Shown here: piece after piece, positions 8,491 to 17,609 of the stretch
Layout of the letters: each line of letters starts with the position of its first letter
How positions within the stretch are numbered: position 1 is the first letter of the stretch
From: Nitratireductor sp.
GTDB lineage: Bacteria; Pseudomonadota; Alphaproteobacteria; Rhizobiales; Rhizobiaceae
NCBI RefSeq assembly: GCF_017794765.1
Contig: NZ_CP051236.1
Span: 2,235,111-2,299,110, forward strand
Direction: 5' to 3'
DNA length: 64,000 bases
Notes under the pieces: generated by a model
Database searches by the model: none
What the model saw: the letters and a program-made list of their open reading frames with translations, nothing else
What the model was told of the DNA's origin: nothing
Program-made: the position numbers and the translations under genes

Positions 8491-9657
8491 AAGCTGGCGC
8501 CGCAGTGCCTTCGCCAGCCGCCAGAGCCTGGGATTGTTGTTGATCAGATGCTTGGCGCGCGCGGCAGCGGACAGTCCAGAGGCCAGGACGCGGCCCTTCC
8601 CGGTAAGCGGAACGAATGTGTCGAACTGGATGGTTTCCAGATCGCACCACAGACGTTTGTAGTACTCGTCGCCAACGCTGAAATCATAGATTTTCAGCCC
8701 TTCCGAACACGCTTCCTGAATGTTCTCATAGAAGAGGAAACGGCCGGGGCTGGCATCGGTCAGTTCATCGTCCGCGATTGAACTGAACTCGCAGACTAGG
8801 CGATCGCCCGTGCGACTTGAGCCTGTTACGGCACGGAGTTTTCCGGCCACTTCAAGCCCGTGAAGCACAAAGCGCGGATCTTGCGTCTCAGCCGCATCAC
8901 CAAACAGTGTGCGAAACGCGTTTTTCACCGCGTCAGGTGCAAAAACATTCTGAATGCCCATCTGGGCGAAGCGGTGCGCCTTCATGTCAAAGAAGGCGTT
9001 AAGCATCACTTCAGCTTCGGCGCGTGAACGGGCGAGACGGCGCTCCACCTTACCGGCAGCCTCCAGTTTACGTGCCTGAGAGCGATGCTGCTTTCGCTTC
9101 CGCTTGCCACTGGAACGCGCGAGCACCGCATCAAAGCCCCCGTCCAGGTTGACCGCAAGCGAGACATTGGGACTGTCGCTATGCGGCCAGCCCAGCAGGG
9201 GATTGTCCTGACCGGCGCACTCACGCAGTTGTCGTTCGAGAACCAGAACGTCGATCTCCGGCCGGGCTTGCCGGATGCCATCGCGCAGCGCGGTGAGATG
9301 TGTTTTGGGAAAACCGTCGCAAAGCCGAACGTGAAGGGCGGGAAAATTACCGTTGGCGTGACGGTCGCCTATGAAACGGGCGATGCGAAAGCGGCCCTTC
9401 TGAACGACCTCGAGCGCAAGGCTCAGCAAGTGTCCCTGCCCGTCGCAAAGGCGCACGATGATTGAAGGATGAGGCGTGTGTCTGGTCCACGCTGACACCC
9501 AGTCGGGGCTTTGGGCGGGCATGAAGCAGGCCTCGGCGCAGTCCTCGCGGTAGCGCCGCAGAACCGCAGCGCTGGCATCGCACACTTCAACGCTGAGACC
9601 ATTCCCGCCTTTCATGCCGGCGGGAGGAACACGCTCTGGCTGCCTGGCAAACGTCAT
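8473..9657 (-). CDS. GNAT-fold acyltransferase of the FemAB/CelD type
   Basis: A 394-residue protein with the tandem GNAT layout of CelD/FemAB-like acyltransferases. Landmarks are a basic motif SSGKRKRKQHRSQARKLEAA near 195, then SRAEAEVMLNAFFDMKAHRF, and a C-terminal GNAT half with ASPGRFLFYENIQEACSEG and IYDFSVGDEYYKRLWC. Family members are often encoded in exopolysaccharide clusters and are thought to acylate or aminoacylate glycans, but substrates are rarely known. The gene is convergent with the chain-length gene and closes the polysaccharide locus. A role in decorating the polymer is inference. The ATG at 9657 is used; an ATG 14 codons later is possible. Confidence 0.75.
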   Translation of the reverse strand: MTFARQPERVPPAGMKGGNGLSVEVCDASAAVLRRYREDCAEACFMPAQSPDWVSAWTRHTPHPSIIVRLCDGQGHLLSLALEVVQKGRFRIARFIGDRHANGNFPALHVRLCDGFPKTHLTALRDGIRQARPEIDVLVLERQLRECAGQDNPLLGWPHSDSPNVSLAVNLDGGFDAVLARSSGKRKRKQHRSQARKLEAAGKVERRLARSRAEAEVMLNAFFDMKAHRFAQMGIQNVFAPDAVKNAFRTLFGDAAETQDPRFVLHGLEVAGKLRAVTGSSRTGDRLVCEFSSIADDELTDASPGRFLFYENIQEACSEGLKIYDFSVGDEYYKRLWCDLETIQFDTFVPLTGKGRVLASGLSAAARAKHLINNNPRLWRLAKALRRQLGSAHR

Positions 9658-9738
9658 CTTCCATCGCTGTTATCGAAGCCGCCTTTCCGGCAGCGCCGTT
9701 TCTGTGTAGCGATAAAAGGTGAAGGAATAATCGACGGT

Positions 9739-9954
9739 TCAGGCGTCGCGCTCGGGCTTGCCGATCATCCAGCGGATGATGAACATGGCCGGGATGATCC
9801 AGAGCAGTCCGGTCAGGAAGAAATAGGCAAGGTGGATCAATGGGCCTGACTGAGCCAACTGAGCGACAGCAATCGCGGTCGATAAGATGGCGTAAATGGC
9901 TACAAGCGCGACGAGCGCGACCATGCCAATGAATTTTCGCAGACGTACGGGCAT
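9739..9954 (-). CDS. DUF2842 family small membrane protein
   Basis: A 71-residue protein with two predicted membrane segments (about 8-30 and 42-60) and the conserved tail FIIRWMIGKPERDA. Size and pattern match the alphaproteobacterial DUF2842 family, whose function is unknown. The ATG at 9954 is chosen because AAAAGG lies nine bases upstream; a GTG three codons earlier lacks this. It is divergent from ctaA. Confidence 0.75.
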   Translation of the reverse strand: MPVRLRKFIGMVALVALVAIYAILSTAIAVAQLAQSGPLIHLAYFFLTGLLWIIPAMFIIRWMIGKPERDA

Positions 9955-10097
9955 GACAAACACCTTTTGCTCGTCTCATAGAGCGCGGGAAGAGGGGATG
10001 CAATCACGCAACTGACGTGGCGCGACGGCTTGTCGCGCAAAGGGTGGTTCGACTTGCAAGTCAGAGGGCTTTGGTTCACCAACGGTCAACTTCCAAA

Positions 10098-11240
10098 ATG
10101 ACGATGGCTGACGCTGTGGATATGACCGCTTCCAGTGCTGCAAGGGCAGATGTCTCGCAGGAGACTCTTTTGCGCAACCGCAAATTCGTGCGCTTCTGGC
10201 TTTATTTTGTGCTTTTGACGCTGTTCGCCCTGGTAATCGTCGGCGGAGCGACCCGGCTGACGGAATCGGGCCTCTCCATCACGGAGTGGAAACCGATTCA
10301 TGGTATCATCCCGCCACTGAGCGAGGCCGAATGGCAGGAGGAACTGGAGAAATACCGCCAGATTCCTGAATACCAGCAGGTCAACAAGGGCATGAGCCTC
10401 GATGATTTCAAGACCATCTTCTGGTGGGAGTGGGCGCATCGGCTGCTAGCGCGCGGTGTTGGTTTTGTTTTTGCGCTGCCGTTGGCCTTTTTCTGGTTGA
10501 CTGGGCGGCTCGAGAACAGCCTGAAGCCGAAGCTTCTTGGCATTCTGGCGCTGGGTGGCCTGCAGGGTGCGGTCGGCTGGTGGATGGTCGCCTCCGGCCT
10601 GGTGGACCGGGTCGATGTGAGCCAGTACAGGCTTGCCACGCACCTCACCATCGCCTGCCTCATCTTCGCCGCTACGGCGCTGGTCGCTCGTGGCCTTGCG
10701 CCGCACTCCACCGGCAGGGCGGAGGAAGGTGTGCGCCGCTTCGCCGGCTGGATGGTGATCGCGGTGCTGTTCCAGATTTACCTAGGCGGTCTTGTCGCCG
10801 GTCTGCGCGCCGGAATGACCTACAACACCTGGCCGCTGATGGACGGCGCGCTGGTGCCGGGCGGACTGTTTGCGCAGACGCCGGCCTGGATCAATTTCTT
10901 CGAGAACCCGAAAATGGTGCAATTTGTACACAGGCTCGGCGCCTATGCGCTTCTGGTCCTCGCGCTCTGGCAGATCGTGTTCGTGATCCGGCGGGAACCG
11001 GGGACGCCACATGCACGCCGCACCATCCTCTTTGGGATTCTGGTGTTGGCGCAGGCCGCCATCGGCATCATGACCCTTATCATGGTCGTGCCCATCGACG
11101 TGGCGCTCACGCATCAGGGGGTGGCGCTTGTCGTGCTCTTCTTCGTCTGCGCTCACTGGCGCGCGACCAAGGGGCCTTATCCTCTCCCTGAACCGTCACA
11201 CCGCAAACGTGACGAGGACGAGGTCTACGCGGCCGTATAA
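10098..11240 (+). CDS. ctaA: Heme A synthase (COX15/CtaA)
   Basis: A 380-residue inner-membrane enzyme that oxidises the C8 methyl of heme O to the formyl of heme A for aa3-type cytochrome oxidase. Eight membrane helices are evident. Family motifs include [34 protein letters not shown] (heme-ligand histidine), [38 protein letters not shown] and [19 protein letters not shown]. This is the alphaproteobacterial/mitochondrial class of about 360-380 residues. The ATG at 10098 is preferred; an in-frame GTG at 10017 would add 27 residues without family support. A terminator follows 24 bases after the stop. Confidence 0.95.
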   Translation: MTMADAVDMTASSAARADVSQETLLRNRKFVRFWLYFVLLTLFALVIVGGATRLTESGLSITEWKPIHGIIPPLSEAEWQEELEKYRQIPEYQQVNKGMSLDDFKTIFWWEWAHRLLARGVGFVFALPLAFFWLTGRLENSLKPKLLGILALGGLQGAVGWWMVASGLVDRVDVSQYRLATHLTIACLIFAATALVARGLAPHSTGRAEEGVRRFAGWMVIAVLFQIYLGGLVAGLRAGMTYNTWPLMDGALVPGGLFAQTPAWINFFENPKMVQFVHRLGAYALLVLALWQIVFVIRREPGTPHARRTILFGILVLAQAAIGIMTLIMVVPIDVALTHQGVALVVLFFVCAHWRATKGPYPLPEPSHRKRDEDEVYAAV

Positions 11241-11264
11241 TTTCAGATAAACGACCAAATAAGA

Positions 11265-11290
11265 AAGGCGCGTCTGTCGGGGCGCGCCTT
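11265..11290 (+). terminator. Rho-independent terminator after ctaA
   Basis: An 8-bp stem AAGGCGCG / CGCGCCTT with a ten-base loop, followed by TCATTCTT. It lies between convergent ctaA and argC and may serve both directions. Confidence 0.65.
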
Positions 11291-11312
11291 CATTCTTGCC
11301 ATGAGCAGAAGC

Positions 11313-12242
11313 TCAAAGTCCTTTTAACATCAGATCCATGTTCTGCACCGCTGCACCTGAAGCGCCCTTGCCGAGATTGTCATAGACGGCAATGAGCAGC
11401 GCCTGCGCTCGGGCGTCGTTGGCAAAGACGTGCAGCGTCATCGTGTTGGTGTCGTTGTGGGTCTCGGGATCGATATCCGCCGTGCGTTCGATTGCGGCGA
11501 GTGGGGCGACCTTCACTACACCGCCCTCAATCGCGCCGTAATGGTCGGCGAGTACAGCATGGAGTTCCGCGGCTGAAGGAACCCGGTCGAGATGCCCAAG
11601 CTGCAGGGGGAGGGCGGTCAGCATGCCCTGGGCGAAATTGCCCACCGCCGGCTGCATCAGCGGCGTGCCTGCAAGCCCCGCATAGGTCTGCAGTTCGGGC
11701 AGGTGCTTGTGGTTGAGTGTGAGCCCATAAGGCATGAATTTCGGTGCTTCGGCGCCCTTCGCCTCATAGTCCTCGATCATGCTGCGGCCGCCACCCGAAT
11801 AGCCCGAGATGCCGTTGACAGTGACGGGCAGATCGGCGGGCAGAAGGCCTGCACCGATGAGCGGCCGTAGAAACGCGATGGAGCCCTGCGGCCAGCAACC
11901 GGGATTGGCAACCCGTTTCGCGTCGCGGATCGCAGCGCCCTGCGCCCTGTCCATCTCCGCAAAGCCATAAGTCCAGCCCTCCGCGACGCGATGAGCCGTG
12001 GAGGCATCAATGACGCGGGTTGCGTCATTCTCGATCAGCGAGACGCTTTCACGCGCGGCGTCGTCCGGCAGGCATAAAATCGCGATGTCGGCCCTGTTGA
12101 GGAACTCCGCACGCGCCGCAGGATCCTTGCGCTTCTCGGCGGGGATGGAGATCACCTCGATGTCGCGGCGCTCGGCCAGACGCGTCCTGATCTGCAGGCC
12201 GGTGGTGCCGTGTTCGCCGTCGATGAAGATTTTCGCCGTCAT
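11313..12242 (-). CDS. argC: N-acetyl-gamma-glutamyl-phosphate reductase (type 2)
   Basis: A 309-residue arginine biosynthesis enzyme that reduces N-acetylglutamyl phosphate to the semialdehyde with NADPH. The N-terminus has the nucleotide-binding start KIFIDGEHGTTGLQIRTRL. The catalytic cysteine is in VANPGCWPQGSIAFLRPL (about residue 117) and the substrate loop is GISGYSGGGRSMIEDYE. At about 310 residues it is the short type 2 form rather than the longer E. coli type. The agmatinase gene lies 90 bases upstream on the same strand, so the two may be co-transcribed. Confidence 0.95.
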   Translation of the reverse strand: MTAKIFIDGEHGTTGLQIRTRLAERRDIEVISIPAEKRKDPAARAEFLNRADIAILCLPDDAARESVSLIENDATRVIDASTAHRVAEGWTYGFAEMDRAQGAAIRDAKRVANPGCWPQGSIAFLRPLIGAGLLPADLPVTVNGISGYSGGGRSMIEDYEAKGAEAPKFMPYGLTLNHKHLPELQTYAGLAGTPLMQPAVGNFAQGMLTALPLQLGHLDRVPSAAELHAVLADHYGAIEGGVVKVAPLAAIERTADIDPETHNDTNTMTLHVFANDARAQALLIAVYDNLGKGASGAAVQNMDLMLKGL

Positions 12243-12332
12243 GATGTCAGTCCTGGAAAAGAGTCTTGTTTCAACTGGTTGCGCACGCGTTTGGAATCAA
12301 TCCTTAAAGCGCTTGAATCGATGCTTCAGCTC

Positions 12333-13280
12333 TTATCGTCGCCTTCTCACTGCGAGAAGGCCGAGATAGTGCATGGCGATGGTCGCGCCGGCGATTGCCG
12401 TTACATCGGCATGATCGTAGGCAGGGGCAATTTCGACAATGTCCGCACCGACCATGTCGAGCGCGCCGAGCTGGCGCAAAACCGAGAGCATTTTCGCACT
12501 GGACGGGCCGCCGGCCACGGGGGTTCCGGTGCCTGGCGCATAGGCGGGATCAAGGCAGTCGATGTCGAAGGTGATATAGGCGGGGCGGGTGCCCACACGC
12601 GCAAGAATAGCTTCGGCGATCTCCGCGGCCTTCATCTCTTCCACATCATAGCCATGCAGGATCGCAATGCCGCAATCTTCAGGCGCGTGCGTGCGGATGC
12701 CGACCTGAATGGAAGCAGCCGGATCGATGACGCCATCCCGCACCGCACGCCCGACGAAGGAGCCATGGTCGATCCGCTTGCCGTCATCGTGCCACGTGTC
12801 CTGATGGGCATCGAACTGGACGAGCGCGAGCGGGCCGTGCTTTGCCGCATGGGCTTTCAGCAGCGGCCAAGTAACGAAATGATCGCCGCCAAGCGACAGT
12901 AGAAAGGCGCCGGCCTTTAGTATCTTCGTCGCTTCGCGCTCGATGGTCGCCGGTGTCTTCTGATGATTGCCGTAATCGAGCAGGCAGTCGCCATAATCAA
13001 TGACGGACATTTCTGCGAACAGATCCGCGCCAAACGGATATTGTGGGTCATTGTCGAAGATCGCCGAGGCACGGCGGATCGCCTGTGGACCGAAGCGCGC
13101 GCCCGGTCGATTGGAGACGGCTGCGTCGAACGGGATGCCCCAGACCACAACGTCGGCGCCCTTCAGTGATTTGGTGAACTTGCGGCGCATGAAGGAGAGC
13201 GCTCCCGCATAGGTGGGGTCGCTGGCCGCACTGGTGAGGGTGCGGGCGGTGAATGCGTGGTCGATCGACTTCGACGGCAT
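12333..13280 (-). CDS. speB: Agmatinase / ureohydrolase
   Basis: A 315-residue Mn-dependent ureohydrolase of the arginase/agmatinase family, converting agmatine to putrescine and urea if agmatinase is correct. The binuclear metal motifs are all present: SLGGDHFVTWPLL, VQFDAHQDTWHDD (family DAHxD) and TFDIDCLDPAYAPGTGTPV (family DxDxxDP). It also has NRPGARFGPQAIRRAS near 60. The ATG at 13280 (MPSKSIDHAF) is chosen; an upstream extension would read into the ribosomal protein terminator. Related family members act on guanidinobutyrate and similar substrates, so agmatine is the likely but unproven substrate. Confidence 0.88.
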   Translation of the reverse strand: MPSKSIDHAFTARTLTSAASDPTYAGALSFMRRKFTKSLKGADVVVWGIPFDAAVSNRPGARFGPQAIRRASAIFDNDPQYPFGADLFAEMSVIDYGDCLLDYGNHQKTPATIEREATKILKAGAFLLSLGGDHFVTWPLLKAHAAKHGPLALVQFDAHQDTWHDDGKRIDHGSFVGRAVRDGVIDPAASIQVGIRTHAPEDCGIAILHGYDVEEMKAAEIAEAILARVGTRPAYITFDIDCLDPAYAPGTGTPVAGGPSSAKMLSVLRQLGALDMVGADIVEIAPAYDHADVTAIAGATIAMHYLGLLAVRRRR

Positions 13281-13335
13281 GGCGCTTCTCCTGTGATGAT
13301 CCAGATGGGTAGGGTGAAGCCAAAACCCGCGCAAG

Positions 13336-13359
13336 AAAAAAGCGGACCCGAAGGCCCGC
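13336..13359 (-). terminator. Terminator of the rplM-rpsI operon
   Basis: On the minus strand this reads GCGGGCC-UUCG-GGUCCGC followed by six U residues: a 7-bp stem with one G-U pair, a stable UUCG tetraloop and a U-tract, a textbook intrinsic terminator. Confidence 0.9.
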
Positions 13360-13386
13360 TTTTTCGTATCCGGCAGTTCTGGAAGC

Positions 13387-13869
13387 TTAGCGCTTGGAGA
13401 ACTGGAACGAGCGGCGAGCCTTTGCCCGGCCATACTTCTTGCGCTCGACCACGCGGCTGTCGCGGGTCAGGAAGCCACCCTTCTTGAGGACGCCGCGCAG
13501 CTCTGGTTCGTAATGGGTCAGAGCCTTGGAGATGCCGTGACGGACGGCACCGGCCTGACCGGACAGGCCTCCACCGACGACGGTGGCGACGATGTCATAC
13601 TGGCCGTTGCGGTCGGCAGCGACGATCGGCTGCTGCAGGATCATCTGCAGAACCGGGCGTGCGAAATATGCCTGGAACTCCTTGCCGTTGACGGTGATCT
13701 TGCCGGAGCCCGGCTTGACCCACACGCGGGCAATGGCGTTCTTGCGCTTGCCGGTGGCGTAAGCGCGGCCCTGGGCGTCCAGCTTCTGCACATGCACCGG
13801 AGCTTCCTGCTCGGCGGTCTGCGCAGCGGTTGCCGCACCCAGCTCTTCGAGGGAATTGATTTCGGCCAT
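13387..13869 (-). CDS. rpsI: 30S ribosomal protein S9
   Basis: A 160-residue S9. The core from about 32 reads [20 protein letters not shown], with [19 protein letters not shown] and the C-terminal [16 protein letters not shown] whose last arginine reaches the P-site tRNA. An N-terminal extension of about 30 acidic residues ([20 protein letters not shown]) is usual in Rhizobiales. The ATG overlaps the TAA of rplM by one base (TAATG), so translation is coupled. An intrinsic terminator follows. Confidence 0.97.
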   Translation of the reverse strand: MAEINSLEELGAATAAQTAEQEAPVHVQKLDAQGRAYATGKRKNAIARVWVKPGSGKITVNGKEFQAYFARPVLQMILQQPIVAADRNGQYDIVATVVGGGLSGQAGAVRHGISKALTHYEPELRGVLKKGGFLTRDSRVVERKKYGRAKARRSFQFSKR

Positions 13870-14333
13870 TACTGGGCCCTCACATTCTTCTTGCTCATGG
13901 CGGCGACGTCGAGCGTCTCCGGGTTCTGGGCGGCGTGCGGATGCTCGGCGCCGGCGTAGACGCGCAGATTCTTCATCTGGCGGCGACCAAGCGGACCGCG
14001 CGGGATCATGCGCTCAACGGCCTTCTCAAGCAGACGCTCGGGGAACCGCCCCTCGAGCAGCTGGCGCGCGGTGCGCTCCTTGATGCCGCCGGGGTGACCC
14101 GTGTGCCAGTAGTATTTCTTGTCGGTGTATTTCTTGCCGGTCAGCACAACCTTGTCGGCATTGATGATGATGACATTGTCGCCATCGTCCACATGCGGGG
14201 TGAAGGTGGGCTTGTGCTTGCCGCGGAGACGGTTTGCAACGATAGAAGCGAGACGGCCGACGACAACGCCTTCGGCGTCGATCAGGATCCACTTCTTCGT
14301 CACTTCCGCAGGCTTCTGCGAAAAGGTTTTCAT
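13869..14333 (-). CDS. rplM: 50S ribosomal protein L13
   Basis: A 154-residue L13 starting [19 protein letters not shown]. Family blocks visible are [52 protein letters not shown], and [20 protein letters not shown]. The ATG at 14333 gives the standard length; the upstream open frame is only leader. First gene of the rplM-rpsI operon, with a leader of about 130 bases below the promoter noted at 14470-14498. Confidence 0.97.
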   Translation of the reverse strand: MKTFSQKPAEVTKKWILIDAEGVVVGRLASIVANRLRGKHKPTFTPHVDDGDNVIIINADKVVLTGKKYTDKKYYWHTGHPGGIKERTARQLLEGRFPERLLEKAVERMIPRGPLGRRQMKNLRVYAGAEHPHAAQNPETLDVAAMSKKNVRAQ

Positions 14334-14469
14334 GGGTCTTTTTCCACTTTCATGAACCCGGCCCTCAGGCTGGGCGTTTCTTGTTGCTTGTGTTTGACAT
14401 TGTCGAAACCCGGCAGGCTCAGGCAATGCAAACCAATGCAGCACGACAGTTAAGGTGCAGCGCTGGTTA

Positions 14470-14498
14470 TCTATAGGGGGGTGGGATGGACGTCAAGT
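14470..14498 (-). promoter_or_regulatory. Probable housekeeping promoter of rplM-rpsI
   Basis: On the minus strand CTTGAC (14498-14493) and TATAGA (14475-14470) are separated by 17 bases. This fits the alphaproteobacterial CTTGAC-N17-CTATAT pattern closely. Transcription would start near 14463, about 130 bases before rplM. Confidence 0.55.
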
Positions 14499-14612
14499 GC
14501 AATATTTTGGGCGGCGTCATGAAAACATCAATAAAAACAAGAGGTTGAAATTACGGTATCCAGATACCGCCATAAATCAGCGCTGCTTACCGCATTTCTG
14601 AGGCAGAACGGG

Positions 14613-15071
14613 TCATTCGGCGGGCGGGATGGAGTAGGTTCCGGTGGCGTGAGCGACGGTTCCGCCTGTATCGCCGGCCACCAGTTCGGCCTCGAAAACC
14701 ATCAGCCGGCGACCGAGTTTCAGAATGCGGCAATGGCCGTCCACCGTGCCGGGGCCGGCCTTGCGCATGAAGTTTATGTTGAGATTGGTGGTCACGGCGA
14801 GCGCCTTGCGGCCGATATGGGAGAGCGCACACACATAGCCGCCGATATCGGCCAGCGCAAAGAGAGACGGACCGGAAACCGTGTCGCCGGGACGCAGATG
14901 CCGGAACCCGGCCTCAAGCCGCACCGTACAGCCACCCGGAGAGACGTTAAGCGCGCGATAGTCGGGAACCTCACCGCTGCAGGCCTGTGGAAACACTTCG
15001 CGCAGATATGAATTGACTTCTTCGGCGTTCATCACCGGTTGGAACCTTTGTCCACCGCTGCGTGCATCCAT
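14613..15071 (-). CDS. PaaI-type hotdog-fold thioesterase
   Basis: A hotdog-fold acyl-CoA thioesterase of about 152 residues. Motifs are RHLRPGDTVSGPSLFALADIGGYVC, where the aspartate at the start of the long hotdog helix is the usual catalytic position, then VTTNLNINFMRKAGPG and GHCRILKLGRRLMVFEAEL. The ATG at 15071 has GGGGAGG eight bases upstream; an ATG at 15032 would also leave the domain intact. It is divergent from the enoyl-CoA hydratase gene, which may hint at a shared role in acyl-CoA turnover. The acyl substrate is unknown. Confidence 0.8.
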   Translation of the reverse strand: MDARSGGQRFQPVMNAEEVNSYLREVFPQACSGEVPDYRALNVSPGGCTVRLEAGFRHLRPGDTVSGPSLFALADIGGYVCALSHIGRKALAVTTNLNINFMRKAGPGTVDGHCRILKLGRRLMVFEAELVAGDTGGTVAHATGTYSIPPAE

Positions 15072-15202
15072 CAACCTTGTCCTCCCCATTTTGCCTGACT
15101 GGCGCTTTGCGAAGGCGCCCAATCGATGAGAGAATTGCCGGATTGCCGGATCAACACAAGCGGCACTAAGGTGGCAACGCATCACACGCAGGGAGGAAGA
15201 CC

Positions 15203-16021
15203 ATGGCCGAAGCGGCTGCAGATCAGGAGAGGATACAGGCACCCGTCGCTGTGAGCGAGGCCGATGGCATCCTGCGGCTGACGCTTGCCAGCCCGCCGGC
15301 CAATGCGCTGTCCATTGCCATGATGGAGGCGCTGAAAGGCGCTCTCGAGCGCGCCCGCGACGACGAAGCGGTGCGTGTCATCATTCTCCGCTCCGAAGGC
15401 AGGGTGTTTTGTGCCGGCCATGATCTGAAGGAGTTGACGGCGCACCGTGCTGACGCGGACCGGGGCAGGGGGTTCTTCGAAAAGACCATGCTTCTGTGCG
15501 CCAGCCTGATGCAGACCATCGTGCGCCACCCCAAGCCGGTGATTGCCGAGGTGAGCGGGGTCGCCACCGCTGCCGGCTGCCAGCTTGTCGCCTCCTGTGA
15601 CCTTGCGGTTGCGAGCGATACAGCGCGGTTTGCAACGCCGGGTGTCAATATCGGCCTGTTCTGTTCGACGCCCATGGTGGCTCTGTCGCGCAATATTTCG
15701 CGCAAGCACGCCATGGAAATGCTGCTTACGGGAGAGATGATCGACGCGCAGACGGCCCGTTCGTTCGGTCTGGTCAACCGTGTGGTGCCGCAGGATGTCT
15801 TGAATCAGACCGCGATGAATTTCGCACAAACCATTGCTTCCAAATCACCTTTGACGCTCAAGATCGGTAAGGAAGCGTTCTACTCACAGGCCGAGATGGA
15901 ACTTTCGCAGGCCTATGACTACACGGTGCGGGTGATGGTGGAGAACATGATGGCGCGAGATGCGGAAGAAGGTATTGGCGCCTTTATCGAAAAACGCGCG
16001 CCGCAATGGCAGGGCAAATAA
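15203..16021 (+). CDS. Enoyl-CoA hydratase/isomerase family protein (ECHDC3-like)
   Basis: A 272-residue crotonase-fold protein. The oxyanion-hole segments are VIILRSEGRVFCAGHDLKEL (near 60-75) and AEVSGVATAAGCQLVASCDL. The segment TPGVNIGLFCSTPMVALSRNI occupies the place where canonical hydratases carry their catalytic glutamates; here no typical E pair is seen, as in the ECHDC3-like branch. True hydratase activity is therefore uncertain. The start has GGGAGGAAG upstream. A terminator hairpin follows six bases after the stop. Confidence 0.85.
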   Translation: MAEAAADQERIQAPVAVSEADGILRLTLASPPANALSIAMMEALKGALERARDDEAVRVIILRSEGRVFCAGHDLKELTAHRADADRGRGFFEKTMLLCASLMQTIVRHPKPVIAEVSGVATAAGCQLVASCDLAVASDTARFATPGVNIGLFCSTPMVALSRNISRKHAMEMLLTGEMIDAQTARSFGLVNRVVPQDVLNQTAMNFAQTIASKSPLTLKIGKEAFYSQAEMELSQAYDYTVRVMVENMMARDAEEGIGAFIEKRAPQWQGK

Positions 16022-16026
16022 GAAGA

Positions 16027-16046
16027 GCCTGCCGATAACGGCAGGC
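16027..16046 (+). terminator. Terminator after the enoyl-CoA hydratase gene
   Basis: A perfect 8-bp stem GCCTGCCG / CGGCAGGC with loop ATAA, followed by AGTCTGTATTTT. Confidence 0.7.
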
Positions 16047-16077
16047 AGTCTGTATTTTGCGGCTGCCCCGGTTTTCG

Positions 16078-16362
16078 TCAGTCATCCGTCCAGCAGATGT
16101 GCACGGGGCACGCATCCGTATCGAAAGCGGGGACGCGCCGAACCTTCAACGTGTTGAATGCGGCCGGACACTCCTCGAGATTTGCCACGAACCGATCATA
16201 ACGCTGAATGGGACCGCCGTTTCTGGACGGGTAGCGCAAAATGATTGAACCGTGTTTTCTAATGGACGCCTGGATTTGCTGACAGGTCAGTCCTGCGGCC
16301 CATGTACTTTGGTTGGGGAACAGCAGGACCGTACCCAGGATTGTGACCAAAAGCTTGTGCAT
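16078..16362 (-). CDS. Small secreted hypothetical protein (paralogue of 16583-16915)
   Basis: 94 residues from the ATG at 16362. Signal peptide MHKLLVTILGTVLLF with cleavage probably near TWAA. The mature part has four cysteines: one in LTCQQIQASIRKHG, one in LEECPAAF and two in DTDACPVHICW. It shares with the neighbouring gene the block I-x-RY-x-SRN-x(5)-RYDR-x-V and the same cysteine order. No function is known to me. A small, disulfide-bonded periplasmic or exported protein is inferred. Confidence 0.65.
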   Translation of the reverse strand: MHKLLVTILGTVLLFPNQSTWAAGLTCQQIQASIRKHGSIILRYPSRNGGPIQRYDRFVANLEECPAAFNTLKVRRVPAFDTDACPVHICWTDD

Positions 16363-16582
16363 GGCTTCCCTTTCCGAACATCGTTGCAAGTCACGCCATC
16401 TCCGGAGAAAAATGGCGCACCGGCGAGGTGCGGCGGGAAGTAATGCCTGAGGCTAGTTCAGGGAAAAAGTTGATATAAGCATAAATGAATAAAGGATTTT
16501 TTCTGTTTTTAAGTATATCATTCCGGCTGGTATCAGCGACCGGAATGGAGCCCTGATCTGTCCTGTAAGGCGGCAGGAAAAA

Positions 16583-16915
16583 TCAGTGGGATTTAAACCA
16601 GGGACGTTGGAAAAGCCGCTCCCTGATTTCCGGTTTGCAGCGTAGCACCGGGCAGGATTCGCGGTCTGCCGCAGGAATGGTAGCGCGGGCACCGATATGG
16701 CCAACGGGGCAAAGCCGCTCATGCGACACATAGCGATCATAGCGCGGGAGACTGGGGTTGTTGCGCGACTGATAACGCATGATGGCAGCACCCTCCGCCG
16801 CGATCCGCGCTTGCACCTCGGCGCAGCTCATGGCAGTTGACGTGTAACGGGATATTGCCTCTGCCGGGCTGGCGATGAGCGTCGCTCCGATGGCGAGTAT
16901 TGCGTATCTCAACAT
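16583..16915 (-). CDS. Small secreted hypothetical protein (paralogue of 16078-16362)
   Basis: 110 residues from the ATG at 16915 (MLRYAILAIGATLI), with a signal peptide ending SPAEA. Four cysteines again: AMSCAEVQARIAAEG, HERLCPVGH, and DRESCPVLRC. The shared core is AAIMRYQSRNNPSLPRYDRY compared with SIILRYPSRNGGPIQRYDRF in the neighbour. The pair looks like a tandem duplication with later divergence. About 220 bases separate the two and hold nothing recognisable. Divergent from the CoA-binding protein gene. Confidence 0.68.
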   Translation of the reverse strand: MLRYAILAIGATLIASPAEAISRYTSTAMSCAEVQARIAAEGAAIMRYQSRNNPSLPRYDRYVSHERLCPVGHIGARATIPAADRESCPVLRCKPEIRERLFQRPWFKSH

Positions 16916-17087
16916 GTTCGACCCCTGGTTTACTGCGGGCTGGAATAAGCAGAACCTTATCATGAAGCTTGTTTGCGCCGAGAATGCGGTCGGCCGGGGT
17001 TTCAAGATCGGGCTGGCCCGACGGGTGCCATTCGCGGCAAGCCGAGGAGAAGAACAACACCGACAAAGCGAATCTCCGGGAGCGACG

Positions 17088-17609
17088 ATGAACCACGACA
17101 AATATGACGATGCCTACATCTCCGGTATTCTGAATGCGGTAAAGACGGTCGCCATCGTCGGCGCATCTGCCAATGAGGTGCGACCGAGCTTCTTCGTCAC
17201 CAAATATCTGATCGACAAGGGCTATTCGGTGTTTCCCGTCAATCCCGGGCAGGCAGGCAGGGAGATTGCCGGACGACCGGTCGTTGCCCGTCTCGCCGAT
17301 TTGTCGGAACCGGTGGACATGGTCGACATCTTCCGCCCTTCGGCCGCCATCCCCGGCGTGACGGATGAGATACTGGCAATGGACCCGCTCCCCAAGGTGG
17401 TCTGGATGCAGCTTACGGTGCGTGACGATGCTTCCGCCGGGAGGTTGGAGGAAAAGGGGATCCAGGTGGTGATGGATCGCTGCCCGAAGATCGAGTATGC
17501 CCGGCTCTCCCGCGAGATTGGCTGGAACGGTGTGAACAGCCGGGTCATTTCCTCGAAAAAGCCCATCATGCGCAAAGGTTTTCAGAGTTTCGGCATACGT
17601 CAACGCTGA
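17088..17609 (+). CDS. CoA-binding domain protein (YccU family)
   Basis: A 173-residue Rossmann-fold protein of the CoA_binding_2 family. Motifs are VAIVGASANEVRPSFFVTKYL (near 20-40), YSVFPVNPGQAGREIAG, DMVDIFRPSAAIPGV, and VVMDRCPKIEYARL. The ATG at 17088 is used, with CCGGGAG upstream. The family resembles the CoA-binding domain of succinyl-CoA synthetase but lacks the catalytic part; its role is unsettled. It is followed on the same strand by metY. Confidence 0.85.
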   Translation: MNHDKYDDAYISGILNAVKTVAIVGASANEVRPSFFVTKYLIDKGYSVFPVNPGQAGREIAGRPVVARLADLSEPVDMVDIFRPSAAIPGVTDEILAMDPLPKVVWMQLTVRDDASAGRLEEKGIQVVMDRCPKIEYARLSREIGWNGVNSRVISSKKPIMRKGFQSFGIRQR

